In this document: piece by piece, positions 1 through 7,541 of the stretch
Layout of the letters: each line of letters begins with the position of its first letter
Position numbering within the stretch: the stretch's first letter is position 1
Assembly (NCBI GenBank): GCA_022792945.1
Contig: JAAWBZ010000060.1
Location: 1 to 41,086, forward strand
DNA length: 41,086 bases
Reading direction: 5' to 3'
From: Oscillospiraceae bacterium
GTDB lineage: Bacteria > Bacillota > Clostridia > Oscillospirales > Oscillospiraceae
Made by a program: the position numbers and the translations under genes
The notes under the pieces: model-generated
Databases searched by the model: none
Seen by the model: only the letters and a program-made list of their open reading frames with translations
What the model was told of the DNA's origin: nothing

Positions 1-1116
<1,116 letters not shown>

Positions 1117-1134
1117 TAAGAGGAACTGCGACCA

Positions 1135-1163
1135 CAGCCCCCGCGGCCATTGCCCGGGGGCTG
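1135..1163 (+). other. dnaK-dnaJ intergenic hairpin
   Basis: A 9-bp perfect inverted repeat (CAGCCCCCG at 1135-1143, CGGGGGCTG at 1155-1163) lies between the dnaK stop and the dnaJ ribosome-binding site. No T-run follows, so it is unlikely to be a full terminator. It could be an mRNA-stabilising or processing stem that sets the DnaK:DnaJ ratio. That role is inference. Confidence 0.45.
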
Positions 1164-1195
1164 CGGCGCGAGACAGCCATCAGAGGTGAGACCAT

Positions 1196-2344
1196 ATGGC
1201 AAATGAGAATAAAAGAGACTACTACGAGGTCCTGGGCGTGGAGAAAAACGCCTCGGACGCAGAATTAAAAAAGGCATACCGCAAGCTGGCCATGAAATAC
1301 CACCCTGACCAGAACCCCGGCGACAAGGCCGCCGAGGAGCGGTTCAAGGAGATCAACGAGGCCTATGAGGTCCTCTCCGACCCGGACAAAAAGGCCCGGT
1401 ACGACCAGTACGGCTTCGCCGGCGTGGACCCCAACTTCAATCCCGGCTTCGGCGGGGGCGGCGGCTTCGGCTTCGGGGACCTGGGGGATATCCTGGGGGA
1501 CTTCTTCGGCGGCTTCGGGGGCTTCGGCGGCGGGGGCAGCCGGCGCAGCGCGCCGCAGAAGGGGCAGAACATCACCGCCCAGGTGGAGATCACGTTTGAG
1601 GAGGCCGCCTTCGGCACGGAAAAGGAGATCACCATCCCGGTGGTGGAGAACTGCGCCAAGTGCGGCGGGACCGGATGCAGGGACGGCGCCGCGCCGGAGA
1701 CCTGCCCGGAGTGCCGCGGCACCGGCACGGTGCGCACCACGCGGCAGACGGCCTTCGGCACCTTCGCGCAGCAGAGCGCCTGTCCCAAGTGCGGCGGCAC
1801 GGGCCAGCTCATCAAGGACCCCTGCCCCACCTGCAAGGGCAAGGGCAAGGTCCGCCGGAATAAAAAGCTCTCCGTCCAGATCCCCGCCGGCATCGACAGC
1901 GGCCAAAGCGTCCGGGTCCGGGGCGAGGGCAACGTCGGCTCCCACGGCGGGCCGCGGGGCGATCTGCTGGTGGCAGTGGCGGTGAAGCGGCACAAGCTGT
2001 TCCGGCGGGACGGGGCCAACGTGCTTTGTGAAATGCCCATTACCTTCACCCAGGCGGCCCTGGGCGCGGACATCGAGGTGCCGACGCTGGATGGAAAGGT
2101 CCGCTACCACGTCCCTGAGGGGACGCAGACCGGCTCGACCTTCCGCCTCAAGGGCAAGGGCATGTACTACGTCGGGTACAAGACCCGGGGCGATCAGTAC
2201 GTAACGGTGGTGGTGGAGACGCCGACCAGTCTGACGCGGGAGCAGAAGGAGCTGCTGCGGAAGCTGGAGAACACCGCCGGTGAGGAGACCCAGCCCAAGC
2301 GCAAGGGCTTCTTCGAGAAGCTCAAAGACAACTTCGAGAGCTGA
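1196..2344 (+). CDS. dnaJ: Chaperone DnaJ (Hsp40)
   Basis: 382 residues, full length for a type I DnaJ, the co-chaperone that delivers substrates to DnaK and stimulates its ATPase. The J domain occupies about residues 6-70 with the HPD motif at 36-38. A Gly/Phe-rich region follows (about 75-120, including [12 protein letters not shown]). The zinc-binding region has four CxxCxGxG repeats: [24 protein letters not shown] and CPTCKGKG. The C-terminal beta domains follow ([26 protein letters not shown]). The ATG is preceded by an AGAGGTGAG ribosome-binding site. The gene ends directly before a strong terminator, so the dnaK-dnaJ transcript ends here. Confidence 0.98.
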   Translation: MANENKRDYYEVLGVEKNASDAELKKAYRKLAMKYHPDQNPGDKAAEERFKEINEAYEVLSDPDKKARYDQYGFAGVDPNFNPGFGGGGGFGFGDLGDILGDFFGGFGGFGGGGSRRSAPQKGQNITAQVEITFEEAAFGTEKEITIPVVENCAKCGGTGCRDGAAPETCPECRGTGTVRTTRQTAFGTFAQQSACPKCGGTGQLIKDPCPTCKGKGKVRRNKKLSVQIPAGIDSGQSVRVRGEGNVGSHGGPRGDLLVAVAVKRHKLFRRDGANVLCEMPITFTQAALGADIEVPTLDGKVRYHVPEGTQTGSTFRLKGKGMYYVGYKTRGDQYVTVVVETPTSLTREQKELLRKLENTAGEETQPKRKGFFEKLKDNFES

Positions 2345-2349
2345 TCAGA

Positions 2350-2387
2350 AAAGCCCCGCCGGCCTTTTCAAAGGCCGGCGGGGCTTT
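2350..2387. terminator. Bidirectional intrinsic terminator after dnaJ
   Basis: A near-perfect 17-bp stem (2350-2366 with 2371-2387, loop TTCA), GC-rich in the core, flanked by an A-run on the left and a T-run on the right. It can act in both directions. It lies between the convergent dnaJ and PrsW genes and abuts the PrsW stop codon at 2388-2390. Confidence 0.9.
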
Positions 2388-3122
2388 TTAAACGGGGACG
2401 TCGTGCCTGCCGGCGGTACGGACCTGGCGCACCGCGCCCGCCAGCAGGATCAGCACAAAGCCTCCAAATATGCCGCCCGTCCATGGCAGACGCGCCGCCA
2501 GCAGAAAATCATACAGCCCGTGCAGAATCACCGGCAGCCACAGCGCCTGCGCCTGATATTTTTTATGCAGCCGCCGGCAGTTCTCGGCCAGCGCCGCGTC
2601 CCGGCAGCGTGCCGCCGCGTCGGCGTACCGCTTGGCGCAGCCGTAGTAAAACCCCATGAACACCGCGAACGCCGCGTGCCCCGGGATGGCCGTCACCGCC
2701 CGCAGCGCCGCCGTTCGCAGCGTGCCGTCCCCGGCCACGTAGAGCAGGTTTTCCACCGCCGCGAAGCCCATGGACACGAATACTGCGTAGACGATCCCGT
2801 CGAAGCGGTAGTTGAACGCCGCGTCCTGCCAGGACAGCCGCCGCAGGAAGAGGAATTTGCAGCCCTCTTCCGCCAGCGCCACCACCGCGAAGCAGTAGAC
2901 CGCCGTCCGCACCGGCCCCGCCGCCGGCAGCAGCGCCAGGAGCCAGCTTCCCAGCCGCTCCCAGGCCGCGGCGGGAAGCACCGAGACCGCCCCGCCCAGG
3001 AGCAGCTTTAAAAGCAGCCGCGGCGGTTCCTTTTCCACCTTGTCCTGGCGGTAGATGTAGACCAGCAGCGCCGCCGGGGGAATGACGGCGGCAAAGAGCA
3101 GGATCTGGCTGAGCGTTCCCAT
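2388..3122 (-). CDS. PrsW-family intramembrane metalloprotease
   Basis: 244-residue polytopic membrane protein of the PrsW/CPBP-like superfamily. Visible signatures are EEGCK (EExxK, residues 85-89), FDGIVYA, GFAAVEN (119-125), PGHAAFAVFMG with His149, and HGLYDF with His201. These Glu and His residues are the predicted metal ligands. Hydrophobic segments lie at about 5-22, 40-68, 73-93, 108-130, 145-160, 192-208 and 217-231. In Bacillus, PrsW performs site-1 cleavage of anti-sigma factor RsiW; the substrate here cannot be inferred, since no anti-sigma gene is adjacent. The ATG has an AAAGGGGG ribosome-binding site. The gene is divergent from the RnfC-like gene. Family call is firm, substrate unknown. 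Confidence 0.88.
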   Translation of the reverse strand: MGTLSQILLFAAVIPPAALLVYIYRQDKVEKEPPRLLLKLLLGGAVSVLPAAAWERLGSWLLALLPAAGPVRTAVYCFAVVALAEEGCKFLFLRRLSWQDAAFNYRFDGIVYAVFVSMGFAAVENLLYVAGDGTLRTAALRAVTAIPGHAAFAVFMGFYYGCAKRYADAAARCRDAALAENCRRLHKKYQAQALWLPVILHGLYDFLLAARLPWTGGIFGGFVLILLAGAVRQVRTAGRHDVPV

Positions 3123-3151
3123 GGCGCCGCCCCCTTTCCCCGTTTTTCCCT

Positions 3152-3180
3152 ATCATACCACATCGCGCCGCAGCCGTAAA
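3152..3180 (-). promoter_or_regulatory. Sigma-A promoter of the PrsW-family gene
   Basis: Read on the minus strand: -35 TTTACG, 17-bp spacer, -10 TATGAT preceded by TGG, which forms an extended -10 (TGnTATGAT). It lies about 30 bp upstream of the ATG at 3122. Nothing else upstream of this gene fits as well. Confidence 0.6.
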
Positions 3181-3207
3181 CCCGGGAAAATCGTTCGCAA
3201 GTTTCGT

Positions 3208-3247
3208 CCGCCTCCGCCGGTCCTTCGAGGGTTGGCGGGGCGGTTTT
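3208..3247 (+). terminator. Possible insulating terminator hairpin
   Basis: The arms CCGCC-T-CCGCC (3208-3218) and GGCGGGGCGG (3234-3243) can form a 10-bp stem with one bulged T, followed by TTTT. It lies in the divergent intergenic region, upstream of the RnfC-like promoter. It would block plus-strand read-through into that gene. Its role is uncertain. Confidence 0.35.
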
Positions 3248-3282
3248 GTGTGTCCGGCTATTTCCCGACAGATTGTACCCGG

Positions 3283-3311
3283 TGGACAAGAAAAGCGCGG
3301 TATTGTATAGT
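3283..3311 (+). promoter_or_regulatory. Sigma-A promoter of the rnfC-like/rnfD-like unit
   Basis: TGGACA (3283-3288), 17-bp spacer, TATAGT (3306-3311): each hexamer has 5 of 6 consensus bases. The predicted start is near 3318, giving a leader of about 40 nt before the ATG at 3358. Confidence 0.7.
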
Positions 3312-3357
3312 ATTACCTGCAAATACCAAAGAATTCCAATGGGAAAGGAGAACGACT

Positions 3358-4578
3358 ATGTACCCATGGAAGCGGGGCCTGCGGCGGCTGGGCGCGGCGG
3401 AGGCTCCGGGACCGGCGGCGATGCTGCCGCCGCCGGCGGAGGTGGCGCTGCCCCTGCTCTGGGGCGAATCGGCCCTGGTCCGGCCCGGGGACCATGTCTA
3501 CCTGGGCCAGCGGGTGGCGGACGGCAGCGGCGACACCGTGCCGCTCCACGCCAGCGTCTCGGGCCGTGTGGCGGCGGTGGCCCCGCGGGCGTGCGCTGGC
3601 GGGGAGCGGTGCATGGCGGTGGTGCTGGAGAGCGATGGGGCCATGGAGCCGGACCCGGCCCTTCGGCCCCAGCCGCTGCTGGACGGGCTGTCCGACGCCC
3701 TGCTCACCACGCTGCTCTTTGAGAGCGGCGTCCGTCTGCCCGGGGGCCTCCCGCTGGCCGCGGCGGTGGCTGACGCCGGGCCGGGCGTCCAGACGCTGAT
3801 CCTCAGCGCCATGGACCTGGAGCCGACCCTCTGCGCCGAGAACGCGGCGCTGCGCTTTGAGACCGAGGACGTCCTCAGCGGCCTCCACGTCCTTGAGCGC
3901 CTGACCAGGCCGCTGCGGATGGTGCTGGCGGTGCCGGCGGGGCAGAAGGAGGCTGTCCGCACCGCCCGGCGCTGGACAGGCCCGCGACTCCAGCTGGCCT
4001 GCGGGCCGGATATCTACCCCAGCGCCCACCCCTGGCAGCTGGCGCGGCGCATCGGAGGCCTTGCCCCTGGAGAGACCGCCCGCAGCAGCGGCGTGCTGGT
4101 GGTGCCGGTGTCGGCGGCGGCGGCCGCGGGGCGGAGTGTCTATGGAGGGATGCCGGTGGTGCGTCAGACGGTGTGCGTGGCCTGGGAGCAGGGCCGGACG
4201 CTGGTCTCCGCGCCCCTGGGCACGTCATTGGAGACGGTGCTGGCCGCGGCGGAGCCGGGGCCGGGGGAGACGCTGCTGGGCGGGCCCATGACGGGCCGGG
4301 CGCTGGAGCGCGCCGCCGTCCCGCTGGTTAAGGGCATGGACGGCCTGACGCGCCTGCCGTCCCAGAAGCGCCGGCGGCAGACGGCGTGCATCCGCTGCGG
4401 GCGGTGTGAGGCGGTGTGCCCCGCGGGGCTTCAGCCCTGGCGCAGTCAGCGGCGGGGGGAAGCGCGCGCCTTTGCCGGGTGCATCCGTTGCGGCGCGTGT
4501 CAATTCAGCTGCCCCGCGGGGCGGCCGCTGCTCCGGAGCATGGAGCGGCAGGGAAAGGAGGCGGCGGGCGTTGGATGA
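3358..4578 (+). CDS. RnfC-like electron-transfer protein lacking its nucleotide-binding motifs
   Basis: 406 residues, related along its length to RnfC/RsxC, the NADH- and FMN-binding Fe-S subunit of the Rnf ion-pumping complex. Conserved landmarks: an N-terminal biotinyl/SLBB-like segment (PLHASVSGRV), YPSAHPWQLARRI matching the RnfC YPSGG..QL region, GGPMTG, and two ferredoxin clusters with cysteines at 344/347/350/354 and 375/378/381/385. What is missing is striking. The N-terminal GGIHPP block is absent. The glycine-rich GLGGAGFPT loop that holds FMN/NADH reads ESGVRLPGGLP. The following AAECEPY motif reads AMDLEPT. It therefore probably does not bind NADH or FMN. The start is the ATG with an AAAGGAG ribosome-binding site; an in-frame upstream extension lacks one. 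The 3' end overlaps the rnfD-like gene by 8 bp. Confidence 0.8.
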   Translation: MYPWKRGLRRLGAAEAPGPAAMLPPPAEVALPLLWGESALVRPGDHVYLGQRVADGSGDTVPLHASVSGRVAAVAPRACAGGERCMAVVLESDGAMEPDPALRPQPLLDGLSDALLTTLLFESGVRLPGGLPLAAAVADAGPGVQTLILSAMDLEPTLCAENAALRFETEDVLSGLHVLERLTRPLRMVLAVPAGQKEAVRTARRWTGPRLQLACGPDIYPSAHPWQLARRIGGLAPGETARSSGVLVVPVSAAAAAGRSVYGGMPVVRQTVCVAWEQGRTLVSAPLGTSLETVLAAAEPGPGETLLGGPMTGRALERAAVPLVKGMDGLTRLPSQKRRRQTACIRCGRCEAVCPAGLQPWRSQRRGEARAFAGCIRCGACQFSCPAGRPLLRSMERQGKEAAGVG

Positions 4579-5416
4579 GACCTTGACCATGGCGCCCTAT
4601 ATACACAGCGACGACAGTACCTTCCTCCGCATGGCCGACGCGGCCATTGCGCTGGTGCCGGCGGCGGCGGGGGCAGTGTGGTTTTTCGGATGGCGGGCGG
4701 CGGCGGTGCTGCTGCTCGCTCTGGCGGGGAGCCTGGGGACGGAGGCCCTGGCTGACTGGCTTCTGGAGCGGCGGGGGCTGCGGGACGGCTCGGCGCTGGT
4801 ATCGGGGCTTTTGGTGGGGCTGCTGCTGCCGGCGGCGTGTCCATGGTGGGCGGCGCTGCTGGGCGGCGCGCTGGCCAGTATGAGCAAGGTGCTCAGCGGC
4901 GGGCTGGGGCGGAACCCGGTGAACCCTGCGGCCCTGGCCCGGGTGCTGCTGCTGGCGGTGCCCGGGCTGCGGCCCGCGGCGCTGCGGACGGCGGAGGGGA
5001 GCTTCCTCATGGCCTACCGGGACGGCTGCCTGGGCGAGGTGTCGTCTCTGCTGCTGCTGGCGGGGAGCGCGTATCTGGTCCTGCGGGGGCTGCTGCCCTA
5101 CCGGATCACCCTGCCGGCCCTGGTGGCGTCGTTCGCCGCGGGGCTGTGCATCCCCCGGTGCGACCCAGTGGCGGTGACGGTCTGGGGCGGGACGCTGCTG
5201 GGGGCGGCGTATCTGGCGGCGGATTCGGTGACGTCACCCATGGGACAGGCGGCGCAGCTGGCCTACGGCCTGGGGGCCGGCGCGCTGTGCACGCTGGCGG
5301 CGTACTATGGCTGGGGCATCGCGGGCGTCTGCTGCGGCATCCTGACGGTGAACCTGGCCGCCCGGGCGGCGGAGGCCGCCTCCAGGGCCGCACACCGGCG
5401 CCGCAGCACGGTATAG
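4571..5416 (+). CDS. RnfD/NqrB-like membrane protein lacking the flavinylation motif
   Basis: 281 residues from TTG 4571, which has AAGGAG 10 bp upstream and overlaps the preceding stop; ATG 4589 is an alternative. Homologous to RnfD, the membrane subunit that carries covalent FMN. Landmarks are SDDSTFLRMADAAIALVPA at the N-terminus (RnfD: SSPHI...T..IM.DV..AL.PA), about eight hydrophobic helices, NPVNPAALAR near residue 115, GCLGEVSSLLLL near 155, and ADSVTSPM near the C-terminus. Only about 40 residues separate NPVNPAA from GCLGE. In RnfD this interval is longer and carries the [ST]-G-A-T motif whose Thr is esterified to FMN; no such motif is present. No rnfG, rnfE, rnfA or rnfB follows. 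Confidence 0.8.
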   Translation: MDETLTMAPYIHSDDSTFLRMADAAIALVPAAAGAVWFFGWRAAAVLLLALAGSLGTEALADWLLERRGLRDGSALVSGLLVGLLLPAACPWWAALLGGALASMSKVLSGGLGRNPVNPAALARVLLLAVPGLRPAALRTAEGSFLMAYRDGCLGEVSSLLLLAGSAYLVLRGLLPYRITLPALVASFAAGLCIPRCDPVAVTVWGGTLLGAAYLAADSVTSPMGQAAQLAYGLGAGALCTLAAYYGWGIAGVCCGILTVNLAARAAEAASRAAHRRRSTV

Positions 5417-5427
5417 GGCAGCTTCGG

Positions 5428-5454
5428 GCGGGCCGGCGGAAGCCGGTCCGCCTT
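5428..5454 (+). terminator. Hairpin after the rnfD-like gene
   Basis: A 10-bp stem with one G-U pair (5428-5437 with 5442-5451, GGAA loop) begins 12 bp after the stop codon and is followed by CTTT. The T-tract is short, so termination may be partial. The same CTTTGGAC tail follows the hairpin that closes the motility operon. Confidence 0.6.
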
Positions 5455-6003
5455 TGGACGCGCCGCCGCCCGCTGTAGAATTTCACGGGAAAACCAAAGC
5501 GGGATTCCGGCATTTTGACGGTCGGCTGTTCGTCGGAGCCGGACCGGCGGACCGGCTGGTCCTGGGGCGTTTTCCGTACTTTTTGCCGCGTGGAGCCGGT
5601 GGGAGGTTCCCAGGCGGGCCCCGCGCGGCGTCTGGAATTTGTCTGTATGAGACGCGGAATGCCGCTTGTATATATAAGATAAAAATATTCAAAAAGACAG
5701 TGTGAACGCCATCGTGCAATGATATTTTGCGTACAAAACCCTGGGAAAACCCAAGCGATGGCTTTACTTAGGTAAACTAAATGAATAAAAAATCATGCGG
5801 CGGGAAGCGGGAGGACAGTGGGAGCGGGATTTTCCCCTGCCGGCGCCGAAAAGGGCGGCGCCCCGGAAACCGGGACTTTTTTGGAAAATTTCCAATTTTA
5901 TCCAACCTGGAAAACTTTGCAAAAGCAGACAATACCCGCTGCCGGCGGCGCGGGCAGGAAGATTTTACATTCCAAAAAATTTGCTTTTTTTCGGACTTGG
6001 CTA
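5455..6003. other. Gene-poor regulatory gap upstream of the motility operon
   Basis: No convincing coding sequence is seen. Short open frames here (for example from ATG 5781) lack a ribosome-binding site and have no recognisable protein family. The first 180 bp are GC-rich. The stretch at about 5640-5800 is distinctly AT-rich and contains the foldable element listed separately. At 5862-5874 a 5-bp GC hairpin (CCCGG/CCGGG) followed after 2 nt by TTTTTT is a weak terminator-like structure. Confidence 0.5.
5708..5776 (+). other. Candidate structured RNA or protein-binding element (unassigned)
   Basis: An outer 7-bp stem (GCCATCG 5708-5714, CGATGGC 5756-5762) encloses two small hairpins: GCAA 5716-5719 with TTGC 5727-5730, and TGGG 5742-5745 with CCCA 5750-5753 closing an AAAA loop. 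A third hairpin follows at once (TTTAC 5763-5767, GTAAA 5772-5776). This gives a three-way-junction layout. It does not match the cyclic-di-GMP-I or -II riboswitch consensus as I know them, nor another family I recognise. It lies upstream of the visible operon promoter, so it would need its own transcript. Confidence 0.3.
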
Positions 6004-6032
6004 TTGATTTTTTGGGAATCTTAGTACATAAT
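6004..6032 (+). promoter_or_regulatory. Sigma-A promoter of the motility operon
   Basis: TTGATT (6004-6009), 17-bp spacer, CATAAT (6027-6032), set in AT-rich DNA. The predicted start is near 6039, giving a GC-rich leader of about 140 nt with several possible stems before flgB. No sigma-28-type element is seen here, consistent with an early (class II-like) operon that itself encodes sigma-28. Confidence 0.65.
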
Positions 6033-6177
6033 ATACAAGCGGAGACGCGGGTAAGGGGTGGAGTATCCTCTGCTGAGCGCAGGCCCTTGGGGCGGCGCGG
6101 CCCGCGCGCGCCGCTGGCCGGACGTGTGCTGCCGGGCGGCGCCTGCCGCCGCAGAATTCGCAGCAGGAGGGTAAAGA

Positions 6178-6564
6178 ATGAATTTTCTGTCGGATAATTC
6201 CTTGTTGCTTATGGAAAAGTCCATGGGTTTTCTCTGGACCAAGCAGGCCGCGATCCTGGACAACATCGCCAATGTCGAGACACCCAACTATAAGGCCAAG
6301 CTGGTCACCTTTGAGGACAGCCTTCGTACCAAGCTGGAGTCCGCCCGGACCTCCCGCAGTCCCCGGGGGCAGGTGCGCCATGTGCTGCAAAATTCCCAGT
6401 TTGCCGTCACCGAGCCGCAGGAGGTGGCCCGGATGGACGAGAACGGCGTTAACCTCATCGAGCAGAGCACCGAGCTGGTGCGCAACGCCTATCAGCTCCA
6501 GTATGTGCAGCAGGCCATCAGCAATGATCTGGCTGTGCTGCGGTCCGCGATCCGCGGGCAGTAA
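6178..6564 (+). CDS. flgB: Flagellar basal-body rod protein FlgB
   Basis: 128 residues, normal size for FlgB, the proximal rod subunit secreted through the flagellar type III apparatus. The N-terminal rod-family motif is IANVETPNYKAK (canonical NIANx(S/D)TPGYKA), and the C-terminal helix ends NDLAVLRSAIRGQ, as in FlgB. The ATG is preceded by a perfect AGGAGG with 7-bp spacing. It is the first gene of the flagellar operon; flgC follows after 18 bp. Extracytoplasmic rod component without a cleavable signal. Confidence 0.95.
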   Translation: MNFLSDNSLLLMEKSMGFLWTKQAAILDNIANVETPNYKAKLVTFEDSLRTKLESARTSRSPRGQVRHVLQNSQFAVTEPQEVARMDENGVNLIEQSTELVRNAYQLQYVQQAISNDLAVLRSAIRGQ

Positions 6565-6582
6565 GCGGGAGGTACATAATTT

Positions 6583-7122
6583 ATGTCGTTTTTGAGCTCC
6601 ATGAACATCGTCGGTTCCGGCCTCACCGCGCAGCAGCTGCGCCTGGACATCGTGGCCGAGAACATCACCAACGCCAACAACACCCGCACCGAGGGCGGCG
6701 GCGGGGCCTACCGGCGGAAAATGGTTGTCTTTGAATCTCGGGAGGGCCGGGATGATTTCCGCATGGCCATGGCCCGGGCGGCCGACGGCCTGACCTCAAA
6801 GAGCGGCTTTGCCGCCGTGGGGGAACGGACCTACTACCGCACCTATCCCACCACCCCAGGTGGCCTTGCCGCCAACCACACCTATACCACCTCCGCCGGC
6901 GTCCGCGTGGCGGAGATTGTGGAGGATCCCACGGATTTCAAGCTGGTCTACGACCCCACCCACCCCGACGCCAATGAGGAGGGCTATGTGGATCTGCCCA
7001 ATGTGGACATGGTCAAGGAAATGACCGACGCCATGGCCGCCACCCAGGCGTACTCCGCCGGTGTCACCGCGCTGAACACCCTCAAAGCTGTGGTGGCGAA
7101 GGGGCTGGAGATCGGGAAATAA
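6583..7122 (+). CDS. flgC: Flagellar basal-body rod protein FlgC
   Basis: 179 residues, longer than the usual 135-150. The rod protein joins FlgB to the distal rod. N-terminal heptad region: GSGLTAQQLRLDIVAENITNANNT. C-terminal FlgC signature: YVDLPNVDMVKEMTDAMAATQAYSAG. The extra length lies in the middle, in segments around residues 28-40 and 60-90 (GGGGAYRRK and RTYPTTPGG). The ribosome-binding site is GGGAGGT with 9-bp spacing. Confidence 0.95.
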   Translation: MSFLSSMNIVGSGLTAQQLRLDIVAENITNANNTRTEGGGGAYRRKMVVFESREGRDDFRMAMARAADGLTSKSGFAAVGERTYYRTYPTTPGGLAANHTYTTSAGVRVAEIVEDPTDFKLVYDPTHPDANEEGYVDLPNVDMVKEMTDAMAATQAYSAGVTALNTLKAVVAKGLEIGK

Positions 7123-7141
7123 ATGCGCGGCGTTCAGACGC

Positions 7142-7160
7142 GCGGAGCGCAGCGCTCCGC
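7142..7160 (+). other. flgC-fliE intergenic hairpin
   Basis: An 8-bp perfect stem GCGGAGCG/CGCTCCGC with a CAG loop, followed by CTTT, in the 65-bp flgC-fliE gap. It is the only sizeable hairpin early in the operon. It may cause partial attenuation or protect the upstream mRNA end; this is inference. Confidence 0.35.
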
Positions 7161-7187
7161 CTTTAGAGTAGAGAGGAATTCATAGTT

Positions 7188-7493
7188 ATGATTACACCAA
7201 TCACCCATTTGAATCCCATTGACCAGATTCAGACCACTGGCACCGAACGGCGGAAAGCCTATGACATTTCCGATACGCCTTTCGGCGCCATTTTCCAGTC
7301 TGCCATCGACAACGTGGTGGAGACCAACGCGGCCAAGGTGCAGGCGGAATACCTGCTGGGCACCGGGCAGCTGGATAACCCCGCAGAGCTGATGACCGCC
7401 CAGGCCAAGGAACAGATGGCTGTGGAGCTGCTGATCCAGCTGCGCAACCGGGCGCTGGACGCCTATCAGGAGCTGACCAGGATCAGCATCTAA
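7188..7493 (+). CDS. fliE: Flagellar hook-basal body protein FliE
   Basis: 101 residues. FliE is the small adaptor between the MS ring/export gate and the rod. The C-terminal part carries the family pattern: AEYLLGTGQLDNPAELMTAQ, then VELLIQLRNRALDAYQEL, matching the FliE consensus in which the last helix reads (L)xxxxxIRNKxxxAYxEIM. The N-terminal half is less conserved and shows no recognisable domain. Its position between flgC and fliF is the standard one. Confidence 0.92.
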   Translation: MITPITHLNPIDQIQTTGTERRKAYDISDTPFGAIFQSAIDNVVETNAAKVQAEYLLGTGQLDNPAELMTAQAKEQMAVELLIQLRNRALDAYQELTRISI

Positions 7494-7541
7494 TAATTTC
7501 GCCGCGCAGGCGCGTAGGTGTACGGCAGGGGTGAGGAGTAT

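Noticed and set aside
3082..3357. Longer N-terminus for the RnfC-like protein
   Set aside because: The upstream in-frame stretch spans the promoter and lacks a ribosome-binding site; ATG 3358 has AAAGGAG at good spacing.
5700..5790. Cyclic-di-GMP riboswitch upstream of flagellar genes
   Set aside because: Tempting by context, but the conserved core sequences of class I (GGGACGCAAAGCC-type) and class II are not present.
5781..6197. Small open frame beginning at ATG 5781 in the pre-flgB gap
   Set aside because: No ribosome-binding site, Arg/Gly-rich composition typical of non-coding GC-rich DNA, runs across the operon promoter and into flgB.
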